Source of the DNA: Burkholderia paludis
GTDB lineage: Bacteria > Pseudomonadota > Gammaproteobacteria > Burkholderiales > Burkholderiaceae
Assembly (NCBI RefSeq): GCF_000732615.1
Contig: NZ_JPGL01000038.1
Coordinates: forward strand, 1 to 64,000
Direction: 5' to 3'
Length of the DNA stretch: 64,000 bases
The notes under the pieces are model-generated. The model did no database searches, was not told where the DNA came from, and worked only from the letters and a program-made list of their open reading frames with translations. Shown here one piece after another: positions 1 through 9,518 of the stretch. Made by a program: the position numbers and the translations under genes. Each line of letters begins with the position of its first letter. Positions within the stretch are counted from its first letter, which is position 1.

Positions 1-82
1 GCGTTTCCGTTAGCGCGAAAGAGGCGTGATTGTAGGCATCCGACCCGAACCGCGCAAGCCCCTTTGTGAAAATATTTTGATA

Positions 83-112
83 ACCCGCCGTGCGCTGCCG
101 CGCACGGCGGGT
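83..112 (-). terminator. Stem-loop downstream of paaF
   Basis: A perfect 12-bp stem (arms 83-94 and 101-112) with a 6-nt loop lies about 80 bases past the paaF stop. Read on the minus strand it is followed by TTATCAAAATATTTT, an imperfect T-rich tract, so it probably terminates the paaF transcript. The T tract is interrupted, so efficiency is uncertain. Bases 1-82 hold no gene I can support. Confidence 0.55.
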
Positions 113-190
113 CGGGGCCAGGCTGACCGATCAGGCACACCGGCAACCGGAATCGACGCGCCGCCGGCAATTCCAGCCGGCGCCGCCCGA

Positions 191-967
191 TCAGCGATTC
201 TTGAACGCCGGCTTCCGCTTCTCGACAAACGCAGCCATCCCTTCCTTCTGGTCTTCGGTTGCAAACAGCGAATGGAACAGGCGGCGCTCGAAGTGGACAC
301 CTTCGGCCAGCGTCGTTTCATATGCGCGGTTCACCGACTCCTTGACCATCATGACCGCCGGCAGCGAGAACTCGGCAATCGTCGCCGCCGCGCCAATCGC
401 CTCGTCAAGCAGCTTATCGGCCGGCAGCACACGCGACACGAGGCCCGCGCGCTCCGCCTCGGAGGCGTCCATGAAGCGGGCGGTCAGGCACATGTCCATC
501 GCCTTCGCCTTCGACACCGCGCGTGGCAGGCGCTGCGTGCCGCCCGCGCCCGGCATGACGCCCAGCTTGATTTCCGGCTGGCCGAACTTGGCCGTGTCCG
601 CCGCGAAGATGATGTCGCACATCATCGCGAGTTCGCAGCCGCCACCCAGCGCAAAGCCCGAAACCGCGGCAATGATCGGCTTGCGGATCTCGCGGACCGT
701 CTCCCAGTTGCGCGTGATGTAGTCGCCACGGTAGACATCCATATAGGAATAGGTCGCCATCATGCCGATGTCCGCGCCGGCCGCGAATGCCTTCTCGCTG
801 CCCGTCACGACAATCGCGCCGATGCCGTCATCCGCATCGAACGCCTTCAGCGCTTCGCCCAGTTCATCCATCAGCGCATCGTTCAACGCGTTCAGCGCCT
901 TCGGACGGTTCAACGTCACCAGCCCGACACGCCCCCGGGTCTCCACCAGGATGTTCTCGTAAGCCAT
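191..967 (-). CDS. paaF: Enoyl-CoA hydratase PaaF
   Basis: Crotonase-fold enoyl-CoA hydratase of 258 aa, the usual length. It should hydrate 2,3-dehydroadipyl-CoA in the beta-oxidation part of aerobic phenylacetate catabolism, in the cytoplasm. The oxyanion-hole and catalytic regions are complete: GGGCELAM with Glu112 and GQPEIKLG with Glu132 match the two catalytic glutamates of the family, followed by PGAGGTQRL. The C-terminus is the typical FVEKRKPAFKNR. The start has a strong purine-rich ribosome site (GAGGAGAAATAG) just upstream. It is divergent from paaN across a 129-bp spacer carrying a palindromic operator. The assignment to phenylacetate rather than general fatty acid oxidation rests on this context and close similarity to E. 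coli PaaF recalled from memory. Confidence 0.9.
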   Translation of the reverse strand: MAYENILVETRGRVGLVTLNRPKALNALNDALMDELGEALKAFDADDGIGAIVVTGSEKAFAAGADIGMMATYSYMDVYRGDYITRNWETVREIRKPIIAAVSGFALGGGCELAMMCDIIFAADTAKFGQPEIKLGVMPGAGGTQRLPRAVSKAKAMDMCLTARFMDASEAERAGLVSRVLPADKLLDEAIGAAATIAEFSLPAVMMVKESVNRAYETTLAEGVHFERRLFHSLFATEDQKEGMAAFVEKRKPAFKNR

Positions 968-1034
968 CTATTTCTCCTCGATCAATGAAATGAGAAACGC
1001 CTCGCACATGCGAATAATTTGATGCTACCATTCT

Positions 1035-1050
1035 CCGACCAACCGGTCGG
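1035..1050. promoter_or_regulatory. PaaR/TetR-type operator between paaF and paaN
   Basis: A perfect palindrome: CCGACC, spacer AACC, GGTCGG. It sits midway in the paaF-paaN divergent spacer. ACCG...CGGT palindromes are typical TetR-family sites, and betaproteobacterial paa genes are known to be repressed by the TetR-family regulator PaaR, with relief by phenylacetyl-CoA. No paaR gene is in this window, so the regulator is inferred. The site is placed to control both transcripts. Confidence 0.7.
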
Positions 1051-1096
1051 TTAATTAATCGATCCAACCCCTCTCAACGTCCACCAGGCCGCCGCC

Positions 1097-2803
1097 ATGA
1101 CCCATGCACTGTTCACGAAGCACGAAGACACGCTGAAGCACGCACTCGCCGCCATCGAGAGCCGCGGGTACTGGAGCCCGTTTGCTGAAATGCCGAGTCC
1201 CAAAGTGTACGGGGAAAGCGCAAGCGCCGACGGCGAGGCCGCGTTCAAGTCGCACCTCGACACGACGTTCGCGCTCGACCAGCCGTCGTCCGGCGAAACG
1301 GTCGGCGCGGAACGGTCGCCGTACGGCGTCGCGCTGGATATCCGGTATCCGAAGTCGACGCCCGACGCCCTGATCGCCGCCGCGGCCGCCGCGCAACGCA
1401 CGTGGCGCGACGCCGGCCCGAGCGCCTGGATCGGCGTCAGTCTTGAAATCCTCGCGCGCCTGAACCGCGCAAGCTTCGAGATCGCCTACAGCGTGATGCA
1501 CACCACGGGGCAGGCCTTCATGATGGCGTTCCAGGCCGGCGGCCCGCACGCGCAGGATCGCGCACTCGAGGCAGTCGCCTATGCATGGGACGAACTGCGC
1601 CGCATCCCGGCCGACGCGCACTGGGAAAAGCCGCAAGGCAAGAACCCGCCGCTCGCGATGCACAAGCGCTATACGATCGTGCCGCGCGGCACCGGGCTCG
1701 TGCTCGGCTGCTGCACGTTCCCGACCTGGAACGGCTATCCGGGCCTGTTCGCCGACCTCGCGACCGGCAACACCGTGATCGTCAAGCCGCATCCGGGCGC
1801 GATCCTGCCCCTCGCGATCACCGTCCGGATCGCTCGTGAAGTCCTGCGCGAAGCCGGTTTCGACCCGAACGTCGTCACCCTCCTCGCGACCGAACCCAAC
1901 GACGGCGCCCTCGTTCAGGACCTGGCGCTGCGCCCCGAAATCAAGCTGATCGACTTCACGGGCAGCACGCAGAACGGCATGTGGCTCGAACGTCACGCCC
2001 ACCAGGCACAGGTGTATACCGAGAAGGCCGGCGTCAACCAGATCGTGATCGACTCGACCGACGACCTGAAGGCTGCCGCCAAGAACATCGCGTTCTCGCT
2101 GGCGCTGTACTCCGGCCAGATGTGCACCGCTCCGCAAAACATCTATGTGCCGCGAGACGGCATCCGTACCGCGGACGGCCATGCGAGCTTCGACGAAGTC
2201 GCACAGGCGATCGCGATTGCCGTGCAAAAGCTCACGGGCGACCCGGCACGCTCGGTCGAACTGATCGGCGCAATCCAGAACGAGAGCGTGACGGCACGCA
2301 TCGACGATGCGCGCCGGCTCGGCCACGTGCTCGCCGACAGCCAGACGCTCCAGCACCCCGCCTTCCCCGACGCCCGCGTGCGCACGCCGCTCGTGCTGCA
2401 ACTCGACGTGGCCGATCGCGAGAAATTCACGCAGGAATGGTTCGGCCCGATCTCGTTCGTCATCGCGACCGACTCGACCGCGCAGTCGCTCGATCTCGCC
2501 GGTGAAATCGCGGCGGAACACGGCGCGCTGACGCTCTCCGTCTACAGCACCGACGACACGATCGTCGAGGCCGCCCACGACGCGGCAGTGCGTGGCGGGG
2601 TCGCACTGTCGATCAACCTGACTGGCGGTGTGTTCGTCAACCAGTCGGCCGCGTTCTCCGATTTCCACGGCACGGGCGCGAACCCGGCGGCCAACGCGGC
2701 GCTGGCCGACCCGGCGTTCGTCACCAACCGGTTCCGCGTGGTGCAAAGCCGAGTCCATGTTGCCCCGAAGGCGGCGCCCGCGGAAGCTGTCCAGCCGGCA
2801 TAA
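1097..2803 (+). CDS. paaN: Phenylacetate degradation aldehyde dehydrogenase PaaN
   Basis: A 568-aa aldehyde-dehydrogenase-superfamily protein of the PaaN type. It should oxidise the semialdehyde formed on hydrolytic opening of the oxepin-CoA ring to 3-oxo-5,6-dehydrosuberyl-CoA, using NADP. The ALDH core is visible: the nucleotide-binding stretch with TGNTVIVKPHPGAILP, a TEKAGVNQ stretch, and the catalytic cysteine, Cys343, in SGQMCTAPQN. The N-terminus is longer than in standard ALDHs. Unlike E. coli PaaZ (681 aa) there is no C-terminal MaoC-type hydratase domain; the protein ends after the ALDH fold in an Ala/Pro-rich tail. A separate enoyl-CoA hydratase must therefore open the ring. It is the first gene of the paaN-J-G-I-K run and is probably controlled by the upstream palindrome. 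Confidence 0.9.
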   Translation: MTHALFTKHEDTLKHALAAIESRGYWSPFAEMPSPKVYGESASADGEAAFKSHLDTTFALDQPSSGETVGAERSPYGVALDIRYPKSTPDALIAAAAAAQRTWRDAGPSAWIGVSLEILARLNRASFEIAYSVMHTTGQAFMMAFQAGGPHAQDRALEAVAYAWDELRRIPADAHWEKPQGKNPPLAMHKRYTIVPRGTGLVLGCCTFPTWNGYPGLFADLATGNTVIVKPHPGAILPLAITVRIAREVLREAGFDPNVVTLLATEPNDGALVQDLALRPEIKLIDFTGSTQNGMWLERHAHQAQVYTEKAGVNQIVIDSTDDLKAAAKNIAFSLALYSGQMCTAPQNIYVPRDGIRTADGHASFDEVAQAIAIAVQKLTGDPARSVELIGAIQNESVTARIDDARRLGHVLADSQTLQHPAFPDARVRTPLVLQLDVADREKFTQEWFGPISFVIATDSTAQSLDLAGEIAAEHGALTLSVYSTDDTIVEAAHDAAVRGGVALSINLTGGVFVNQSAAFSDFHGTGANPAANAALADPAFVTNRFRVVQSRVHVAPKAAPAEAVQPA

Positions 2804-2890
2804 CCCGAATGGCCGACGTGCAAACGCCGCCACGTTCCCTACCATGAACGAATCCGCCACCCGGCGGGTTCGTTGCTCATCGATACGCCC

Positions 2891-4092
<1,202 letters not shown>

Positions 4093-4137
4093 CCGACGCA
4101 CCGCACGCCTATAACGAAGTCATGAAGGAGATACCGC

Positions 4138-4929
4138 ATGTCCTATCAGGCGATTCAGCTGGATATCGATCAGGCCTCGCACGTGGCCACGGTCACCCTC
4201 AACCGCCCCGACAAGCTGAACAGCTTCACACGGGCGATGCATCGCGAACTGCAATCCGCACTCGATGACGTCGAAGCGTCCGGCGCGCGTGCGCTGATAC
4301 TGACGGGTGCGGGGCGCGGCTTCTGCGCGGGGCAGGATCTGGCCGACCTCGACTTCACACCCGGCGCGTCCACCGATCTCGGCACGCTGATCGACGAGCA
4401 TTTCAATCCGCTGATCCGACGCCTGCAGCGCCTGCCTATTCCGGTGCTCGCCGCCGTCAACGGCACCGCGGCCGGCGCGGGCGCGAATCTCGCGCTCGCA
4501 TGCGACCTCGTGTTCGCCGCCCGCTCGAGCAGTTTCATCCAGGCCTTCGTCAAGATCGGGCTCGTCCCCGATTCGGGCGGCACGTGGTTCCTGCCGCAAC
4601 GCATCGGCATGGCACGTGCGTTGGGGCTCGCGTTGACCGGCGACAAGCTCGGCGCTGAACAGGCCGAACAGTGGGGCCTGATCTGGCGCGCAGTCGACGA
4701 TGACGCACTCGTCGCGTCGGTCCGCCAGCTCGCAACCCAGCTCGCGCAGCAGCCTACCCTCGCGATCGCATCGATCAAGCAATCGATGCGCGACAGCGTC
4801 ACGAACACGCTCGACCAGCAGCTCGACATGGAGCGCGACCTGCAGCGCAAGCTCGGCCAGTCGCACGACTATGCGGAAGGCGTGAAGGCATTCATCGAGA
4901 AGCGTGCGCCGCGCTTCGAGGGGCATTGA
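4138..4929 (+). CDS. paaG: 1,2-epoxyphenylacetyl-CoA isomerase PaaG
   Basis: A 263-aa crotonase-family protein closely resembling E. coli PaaG. It isomerises the ring 1,2-epoxide of phenylacetyl-CoA to the oxepin, preparing ring opening. The residues distinguish it from a hydratase: the first catalytic Glu of hydratases is replaced (GAGANLAL) and the key acid is Asp145 in KIGLVPDSGGTW, as in PaaG isomerases. RGFCAGQDLADL gives the CoA-binding loop. A strong Shine-Dalgarno, AAGGAG at 4125-4130, sits 7 bases before the ATG. It lies 45 bp after paaJ and 1 bp before paaI, and is clearly cotranscribed. Confidence 0.92.
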   Translation: MSYQAIQLDIDQASHVATVTLNRPDKLNSFTRAMHRELQSALDDVEASGARALILTGAGRGFCAGQDLADLDFTPGASTDLGTLIDEHFNPLIRRLQRLPIPVLAAVNGTAAGAGANLALACDLVFAARSSSFIQAFVKIGLVPDSGGTWFLPQRIGMARALGLALTGDKLGAEQAEQWGLIWRAVDDDALVASVRQLATQLAQQPTLAIASIKQSMRDSVTNTLDQQLDMERDLQRKLGQSHDYAEGVKAFIEKRAPRFEGH

Positions 4930-4930
4930 C

Positions 4931-5383
4931 ATGACGAATGCCGCCGCCACGCTCGACCCCGACTCGCTCGCCCGCGCCGCCGCACGGGCCATGTACGACG
5001 CGGACGCATGCAGCCGCGCGTTCGGCATGGAAATCGCCGAGGTCCGCGCCGGTTACGCGCGCCTCAAGATGCGCGTGCGCCCGGAATTCCTGAACGGGCA
5101 TCAGACCTGCCACGGCGGGATCATCTTCACGCTCGCCGATTCGACGTTCGCGTTCGCGTGCAACTCGTACAACCTGAACACGGTCGCGGCCGGCTGCTCG
5201 ATCGAATACCTGCGCCCGGTGTACGGCGACGACGTGCTGACGGCGGAGGCGATCGAGCAGGCGCGCGCCGGCCGCCAAGGCATCTACGACATCCGCGTCA
5301 CGAACCAGGCCGGCGAAACCGTCGCGATGTTCCGCGGCAAATCCGCCCAGATCAAGGGCACGGTCATCCCGGAAGACCGCTGA
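4931..5383 (+). CDS. paaI: Phenylacetate pathway hotdog thioesterase PaaI
   Basis: A 150-aa hotdog-fold acyl-CoA thioesterase. PaaI hydrolyses phenylacetyl-CoA and hydroxyphenylacetyl-CoA dead-end thioesters, releasing trapped CoA when the pathway stalls. The signature HGGIIFTLADSTFAFACN covers residues 61-78 with the catalytic aspartate at position 70. The ATG at 4931 is chosen because it starts one base after the paaG stop and matches the family N-terminus; a longer reading from 4904 would overlap paaG. It lies between paaG and paaK in the operon. Confidence 0.92.
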   Translation: MTNAAATLDPDSLARAAARAMYDADACSRAFGMEIAEVRAGYARLKMRVRPEFLNGHQTCHGGIIFTLADSTFAFACNSYNLNTVAAGCSIEYLRPVYGDDVLTAEAIEQARAGRQGIYDIRVTNQAGETVAMFRGKSAQIKGTVIPEDR

Positions 5384-5420
5384 CGCCGACGGCTCGCACA
5401 TAACAAACACTGGAGACAGC

Positions 5421-6719
5421 ATGACTACCCCGCTTCCGCTCGAGCCGATCGAGACCGCCTCACGCGACGAGCTGACCGCGCTGCAGCTCGAACGCCTCAA
5501 GTGGTCGCTCCGGCACGCGTATGACCACTCCCCCGTCTATCGCCGCAAGTTCGACGACGCGGGCGTCCATCCGGACGATCTGAAAACGCTCGCCGACCTG
5601 TCGCGTTTCCCGTTCACGACGAAAAGCGACCTGCGCGACAGTTATCCGTTCGGGATGTTCGCGGTGCCGCAGGACCGGATCTCGCGCATTCATGCGTCAT
5701 CGGGCACGACCGGCAAGCCGACGGTCGTCGGCTATACGGCCGGCGACATCGACACCTGGGCGAATCTCGTCGCGCGCTCGATCCGCGCGGCCGGCGCACG
5801 CCGCGGCGACAAGGTGCACGTCAGCTACGGCTACGGCCTGTTCACGGGCGGGCTCGGCGCGCACTACGGCGCCGAACGCGCAGGGCTGACCGTGATCCCG
5901 TTCGGCGGCGGCCAGACCGAGAAGCAGGTACAGCTGATCCAGGATTTCCGGCCCGACATCATCATGGTGACGCCGAGCTACATGCTGTCGATCGCCGACG
6001 AAATCGAGCGCCAGGGCCTCGATCCCGTGCAGAGTTCGCTGCGCATCGGCATTTTCGGCGCGGAGCCGTGGACCAACGACATGCGTGTCGCGATCGAGCA
6101 GCGGATGGGCATCGACGCGGTCGACATCTACGGACTCTCCGAAGTGATGGGCCCCGGCGTCGCATCCGAATGCGTCGAGACCAAGGACGGTCCGACCATC
6201 TGGGAAGACCATTTCTATCCGGAGATCATCGACCCTGAAACGGGTGAAGTGCTCCCGGACGGTGAGCTTGGCGAACTCGTGTTCACTTCGCTCACGAAAG
6301 AGGCACTGCCGATCGTCCGCTACCGAACCCGCGACCTCACGCGACTGTTGCCCGGCACCGCCCGCACGATGCGCCGGATGGAAAAGATCACCGGTCGTTC
6401 GGACGACATGATGATCGTGCGCGGCGTCAACGTGTTCCCGACGCAAATCGAGGAACAGTTGCTCAAGCAGCGCGCGCTCGCACCGCACTATCAGATCGTG
6501 CTGACGAAGGAGGGCCCGCTCGACGTGCTGACGCTCAACGTCGAGCCCTGCCCCGAAACCGCGCCCGACACGGCGGCGATCCAGGCGGCGAAACAGGCGC
6601 TCGCGCACGACATCAAGTCGCTGATCGGCGTGACGGCCGTCATCAACGTGCTGCCCGTCAACGGAATCGAGCGTTCGGTCGGCAAGGCACGCCGGGTCGT
6701 CGACAAGCGCAAGGGCTGA
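5421..6719 (+). CDS. paaK: Phenylacetate-CoA ligase PaaK
   Basis: A 432-aa AMP-forming phenylacetate:CoA ligase, which activates phenylacetate with ATP and CoA as the entry step of the pathway. The P-loop-like motif HASSGTTGKPTV is at residues 91-102, the YGLSEVMGPG adenylate-binding motif is near 236, and GRSDDMMIVRGVNVFP near 332 marks the mobile C-terminal domain. The length is standard for the family. It is the last gene of the paa run, 37 bp after paaI, with a GGAGA ribosome site, and is followed by a terminator hairpin. Burkholderia often carry a second paaK elsewhere; only one is here. Confidence 0.95.
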   Translation: MTTPLPLEPIETASRDELTALQLERLKWSLRHAYDHSPVYRRKFDDAGVHPDDLKTLADLSRFPFTTKSDLRDSYPFGMFAVPQDRISRIHASSGTTGKPTVVGYTAGDIDTWANLVARSIRAAGARRGDKVHVSYGYGLFTGGLGAHYGAERAGLTVIPFGGGQTEKQVQLIQDFRPDIIMVTPSYMLSIADEIERQGLDPVQSSLRIGIFGAEPWTNDMRVAIEQRMGIDAVDIYGLSEVMGPGVASECVETKDGPTIWEDHFYPEIIDPETGEVLPDGELGELVFTSLTKEALPIVRYRTRDLTRLLPGTARTMRRMEKITGRSDDMMIVRGVNVFPTQIEEQLLKQRALAPHYQIVLTKEGPLDVLTLNVEPCPETAPDTAAIQAAKQALAHDIKSLIGVTAVINVLPVNGIERSVGKARRVVDKRKG

Positions 6720-6760
6720 CGGCCACCGCTGCGCGCGGCCCCGAAGCCGTCGCGGCAAAT

Positions 6761-6798
6761 GAAACAGCCCGACCGGCCAACGCCGATCGGGCTGTTTC
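6761..6798. terminator. Bidirectional terminator, paaK / mltA
   Basis: A near-perfect inverted repeat (GAAACAGCCCGAC and GATCGGGCTGTTTC) with A-rich and T-rich outer ends lies between the convergent genes paaK and mltA. It can end transcription from both sides. The remainder of 6720-6964 has no gene. Confidence 0.85.
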
Positions 6799-6964
6799 GT
6801 ATTTCGCGGCGCCGTCCGTCGGCGCACCGTTCGACGCGACAGGTGTATCGCGAGTAGCCACACCCCACGGGCGCCGATGCGATCAGATCGACGCGCTCCG
6901 CGCGCACCGTCGCGCCCGCGAACTCCGCGTCCGATCGATTGGCGGCCACCCGCGCCGCCTCACG

Positions 6965-8089
6965 TCACGAATTCGGGAACAGCAGCCACATCCGGCCGAC
7001 CTGCTTCATCCTGCCGGCCTGATCGCCCGCGTCGTCGCCGAGGCCCCAGAAATAGTCGGCCCGTACGCCGCCCTTGATCGCGGAACCCGTATCCTGCGCG
7101 AACACGAGCCGGTTCATCGGCGTATTCGTCAGCGGCCGCGTCGTCTGAAGAAACACGGGTGTACCGAGCGGGATCGACGCCGGATCGACCGCAATCGACC
7201 GCTCCGGCGTCAGCGGCACGCCAAGCGCACCGATCGGGCCGTCCGCGCCGCCGTGCGGTGCATCTTCCTTGGTCGGCATGTCGCGGAAGAACACGAACCG
7301 CGGATTCGTGTCGAGCAGCGCGTCGACGCGATTCGGGTTCGCCTTCGCCCACGCCTTGATGCCCTGCATCGTCGCCTGAGCGGGCGTCAACTCGCCGCGA
7401 TCCAGCAGCCACTTGCCGATCGAACGGTACGGCTGGTTGTTGGTGCCGCCGAAGCCGACCCGCATGACCGAACCGTCGTCGAGCAGCACGCGCCCCGAGC
7501 CCTGCACCTGCAGGAAGAACGCCTCGATCGGATCGTCGACCCACACGAGTTCGTTGCCGCTCAGGATGCCGGCGCGCTCGAGTTGCGAGCGTACCGGCAG
7601 CGCCGCGCCCGCGCGATACCCGGCCGGCCAGCGGTAGAGCGCGTATTGATACGGGCCGCGGCGTACACGCGAACCGTGCAGCAGCGGCTCGTAATAGCCG
7701 GTCACGAGCCCGTCGAGCGTACCGTCGGTATTCGCGAGCTGGAACGGCGTGAAATACGTCTCGAAGAATGCGCGCGCGCTGCCGACGTCGAGCTCGTCGA
7801 GCCGCTCGGCGGCCGCACAGGCGCGCTGCCACGCCGGCTGGCGCGCGAGCCGCACGCAGTTCTGCCGCAGCGCGGCCGTCGCGCCGATCAGCGAATCGTC
7901 CTCCCAGCCCGGCACCTGCTGCCACGCAACCGGCGTGAGCCGCTTCGCGGCGACCTGCCCCGGCACGATCGCCGCGCCGGTCGGCGGCTTCAGCGACGAA
8001 GTCCGCGTCGGCGCACTGCCGCACGCGGCAAGCAGCGCCGCCGTCGCGGCCGCCGCAACCCAGCCGGCCACCCGGGGCCCAAACCACAT
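6965..8089 (-). CDS. mltA: Membrane-bound lytic murein transglycosylase A
   Basis: MltA-family lytic transglycosylase that cleaves the MurNAc-GlcNAc bond of peptidoglycan, forming 1,6-anhydro ends, as an outer-membrane lipoprotein. With the start at 8089 the product is 374 aa and begins with a 20-residue hydrophobic signal and a lipobox, LLAAC, with acylated Cys23. The MltA domain fills the middle (GLVTGYYEPLLHGSR), and the C-terminal 3D domain carries FAQDTGSAIKGGVRADYFWG with the catalytic aspartate near residue 332. An ATG at 8119 adds ten residues and would also work. Upstream in-frame sequence to 8266 is antisense to the next gene and unlikely to be translated. It is divergent from a 47-aa membrane protein gene. 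Confidence 0.92.
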   Translation of the reverse strand: MWFGPRVAGWVAAAATAALLAACGSAPTRTSSLKPPTGAAIVPGQVAAKRLTPVAWQQVPGWEDDSLIGATAALRQNCVRLARQPAWQRACAAAERLDELDVGSARAFFETYFTPFQLANTDGTLDGLVTGYYEPLLHGSRVRRGPYQYALYRWPAGYRAGAALPVRSQLERAGILSGNELVWVDDPIEAFFLQVQGSGRVLLDDGSVMRVGFGGTNNQPYRSIGKWLLDRGELTPAQATMQGIKAWAKANPNRVDALLDTNPRFVFFRDMPTKEDAPHGGADGPIGALGVPLTPERSIAVDPASIPLGTPVFLQTTRPLTNTPMNRLVFAQDTGSAIKGGVRADYFWGLGDDAGDQAGRMKQVGRMWLLFPNS

Positions 8090-8117
8090 ACAATGTCCGT
8101 TCTTGATGGAAACCGCC

Positions 8118-8261
8118 ATGTCAGATTTTCTCGACCAATATCCGATGCTCATCTTTGCGCTCGAAGCCTTCGTAGCGCTTGCCCTGCTGGTCTTCATCGT
8201 CGTGTGGACGTCGTCGGGCAGAAAGAAGCACGCCCGCAACAACGACCGCCAGCCGCGCTGA
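8118..8261 (+). CDS. Small single-pass membrane protein, 47 aa
   Basis: I do not recognise a named family. The reading frame begins MSDFLDQYPMLIFALEAFV and encodes a short acidic N-terminus, one hydrophobic helix of about 22 residues (roughly 9-31) and a positively charged C-terminal tail (GRKKHARNNDRQPR). That order predicts an N-out, C-in single-pass inner-membrane protein. It is divergent from mltA; its ATG at 8118 overlaps the possible upstream mltA start at 8119. It ends 14 bp before the convergent apaG stop. The coding pattern and clean topology favour a real gene, though no function can be given. Confidence 0.55.
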   Translation: MSDFLDQYPMLIFALEAFVALALLVFIVVWTSSGRKKHARNNDRQPR

Positions 8262-8275
8262 CGCACTACGCACGC

Positions 8276-8650
8276 TCAATGCAGCGTGCGCGGCATGTGC
8301 AGCGCAAACTCGTCGACCGGCGCATCGAAACGTTCGCCGTCCTCCGCCACACAGAAGTACGCGCCGCGCATCGTGCCGACCGGTGTCGCGATCACGGCCC
8401 AGCTCGTATATTCGAACTGCTCGCCCGGCTGCAGCAGCGGCTGGTGCCCGACGACGCCAAGCCCCTTCACTTCCTGCACATGGCTCTCGCTGTCCGTGAT
8501 GATCCAGTGACGCGCGATCAGTTGCGCCGCGACCTGCCCGGTGTTCCGGATCGTCAGCGTGTACGCGAATGCGTATTGACGGTGATCGGGGTCGGATTGT
8601 TCCGGCAGATAGCTGGTTTTTACTGAAACGGTGAACTGATACTGACTCAT
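8276..8650 (-). CDS. apaG: ApaG-domain protein
   Basis: A 124-aa ApaG protein (family length about 125), an all-beta fibronectin-III-like fold. In enterobacteria apaG lies with apaH and ksgA; its biochemical role is not settled. It binds divalent metals and has been linked to protein-protein interaction. The family core is easily seen: YAFAYTLTIRNTG, ARHWIITDSESHVQEVKGLGVVGHQPLLQPG, and GTMRGAYFCVAEDG. The start at 8650 gives the canonical MSQYQFTVSVKTSYLPEQS N-terminus. It is divergent from rpe, whose start is 177 bp away. Confidence 0.95.
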   Translation of the reverse strand: MSQYQFTVSVKTSYLPEQSDPDHRQYAFAYTLTIRNTGQVAAQLIARHWIITDSESHVQEVKGLGVVGHQPLLQPGEQFEYTSWAVIATPVGTMRGAYFCVAEDGERFDAPVDEFALHMPRTLH

Positions 8651-8827
8651 GATGTTTCCGCCGTAGGTAAGCACACGCGCCGACTCGAGCGGCCGGGCCG
8701 CGGGCGCGCCGCATTGGTTCGGCATTCTATGCGCAATCGGGCCGCCGCCGCACGGCCCGCCGCCGCGCGCCGGGTCGCCGGACGGTAGAATGTCGGTTTT
8801 GCGCCGCAACGTCCCCGCTCCCCTGCC

Positions 8828-9514
8828 ATGACCCAATTCCGCATCGCTCCCAGCATCCTGTCGGCCGATTTCGCTCGGCTCGGCGAAGAAGTCCGCAACG
8901 TGGTCGCCGCCGGCGCCGACTGGATCCACTTCGACGTGATGGACAACCATTACGTGCCGAACCTGACCATCGGCCCGCTCGTGTGCGAGGCGATCCGCCC
9001 GCACGTGCAGGTGCCGATCGACGTGCACCTGATGGTGCGCCCGGTCGACCGGATCGTGCCCGATTTCGCGAAGGCCGGTGCGAACCTGATCAGCTTCCAC
9101 CCGGAAGGCTCCGACCACATCGACCGCACGCTGTCGCTGATCCGCGACCACGGCTGCAAGGCCGGGCTCGTGTTCAATCCGGCCACGCCGCTGAACTACC
9201 TCGACCATGTGATGGACCGGCTCGATTTCATCCTGCTGATGTCGGTGAACCCGGGCTTCGGCGGCCAGTCGTTCATTCCGGAAACGCTGAACAAGCTGCG
9301 CGAGGCACGCGCGCGCATCGACGCGTACACCGAGCGCACGGGCCGCGAGATCCTGCTCGAGGTCGACGGCGGCGTGAAAGCCGACAACATCGCGGAAATC
9401 GCGGCGGCCGGCGCCGATACCTTCGTCGCGGGTTCGGCGATCTTCGGCAAGCCCGACTACCGCAAGGTGATCGACGAGATGCGCGCCGCACTCGCCACCG
9501 TCGAGCGGAGCTGA
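8828..9514 (+). CDS. rpe: Ribulose-phosphate 3-epimerase
   Basis: A 228-aa TIM-barrel enzyme that interconverts ribulose-5-phosphate and xylulose-5-phosphate in the pentose phosphate pathway. Key elements are present: SADFARLGEE near the N-terminus, HFDVMDNHYVPNLTIG with the metal/catalytic Asp, MSVNPGFGGQSFI phosphate loop, and LLEVDGGVK with the second catalytic Asp. The length is typical. It forms a tight unit with gph (4-bp gap) just ahead of the trp genes, an order common in betaproteobacteria and pseudomonads. Confidence 0.97.
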   Translation: MTQFRIAPSILSADFARLGEEVRNVVAAGADWIHFDVMDNHYVPNLTIGPLVCEAIRPHVQVPIDVHLMVRPVDRIVPDFAKAGANLISFHPEGSDHIDRTLSLIRDHGCKAGLVFNPATPLNYLDHVMDRLDFILLMSVNPGFGGQSFIPETLNKLREARARIDAYTERTGREILLEVDGGVKADNIAEIAAAGADTFVAGSAIFGKPDYRKVIDEMRAALATVERS

Positions 9515-9518
9515 CGCC

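Noticed and set aside
1055..2860. 601-codon minus-strand frame over paaN
   Set aside because: Antisense to a recognisable ALDH; shadow composition, no motifs.
8090..8266. N-terminal extension of MltA to 433 aa
   Set aside because: It would place the lipobox deep inside the protein and overlap the divergent small gene; the lipoprotein start at 8089 is better.
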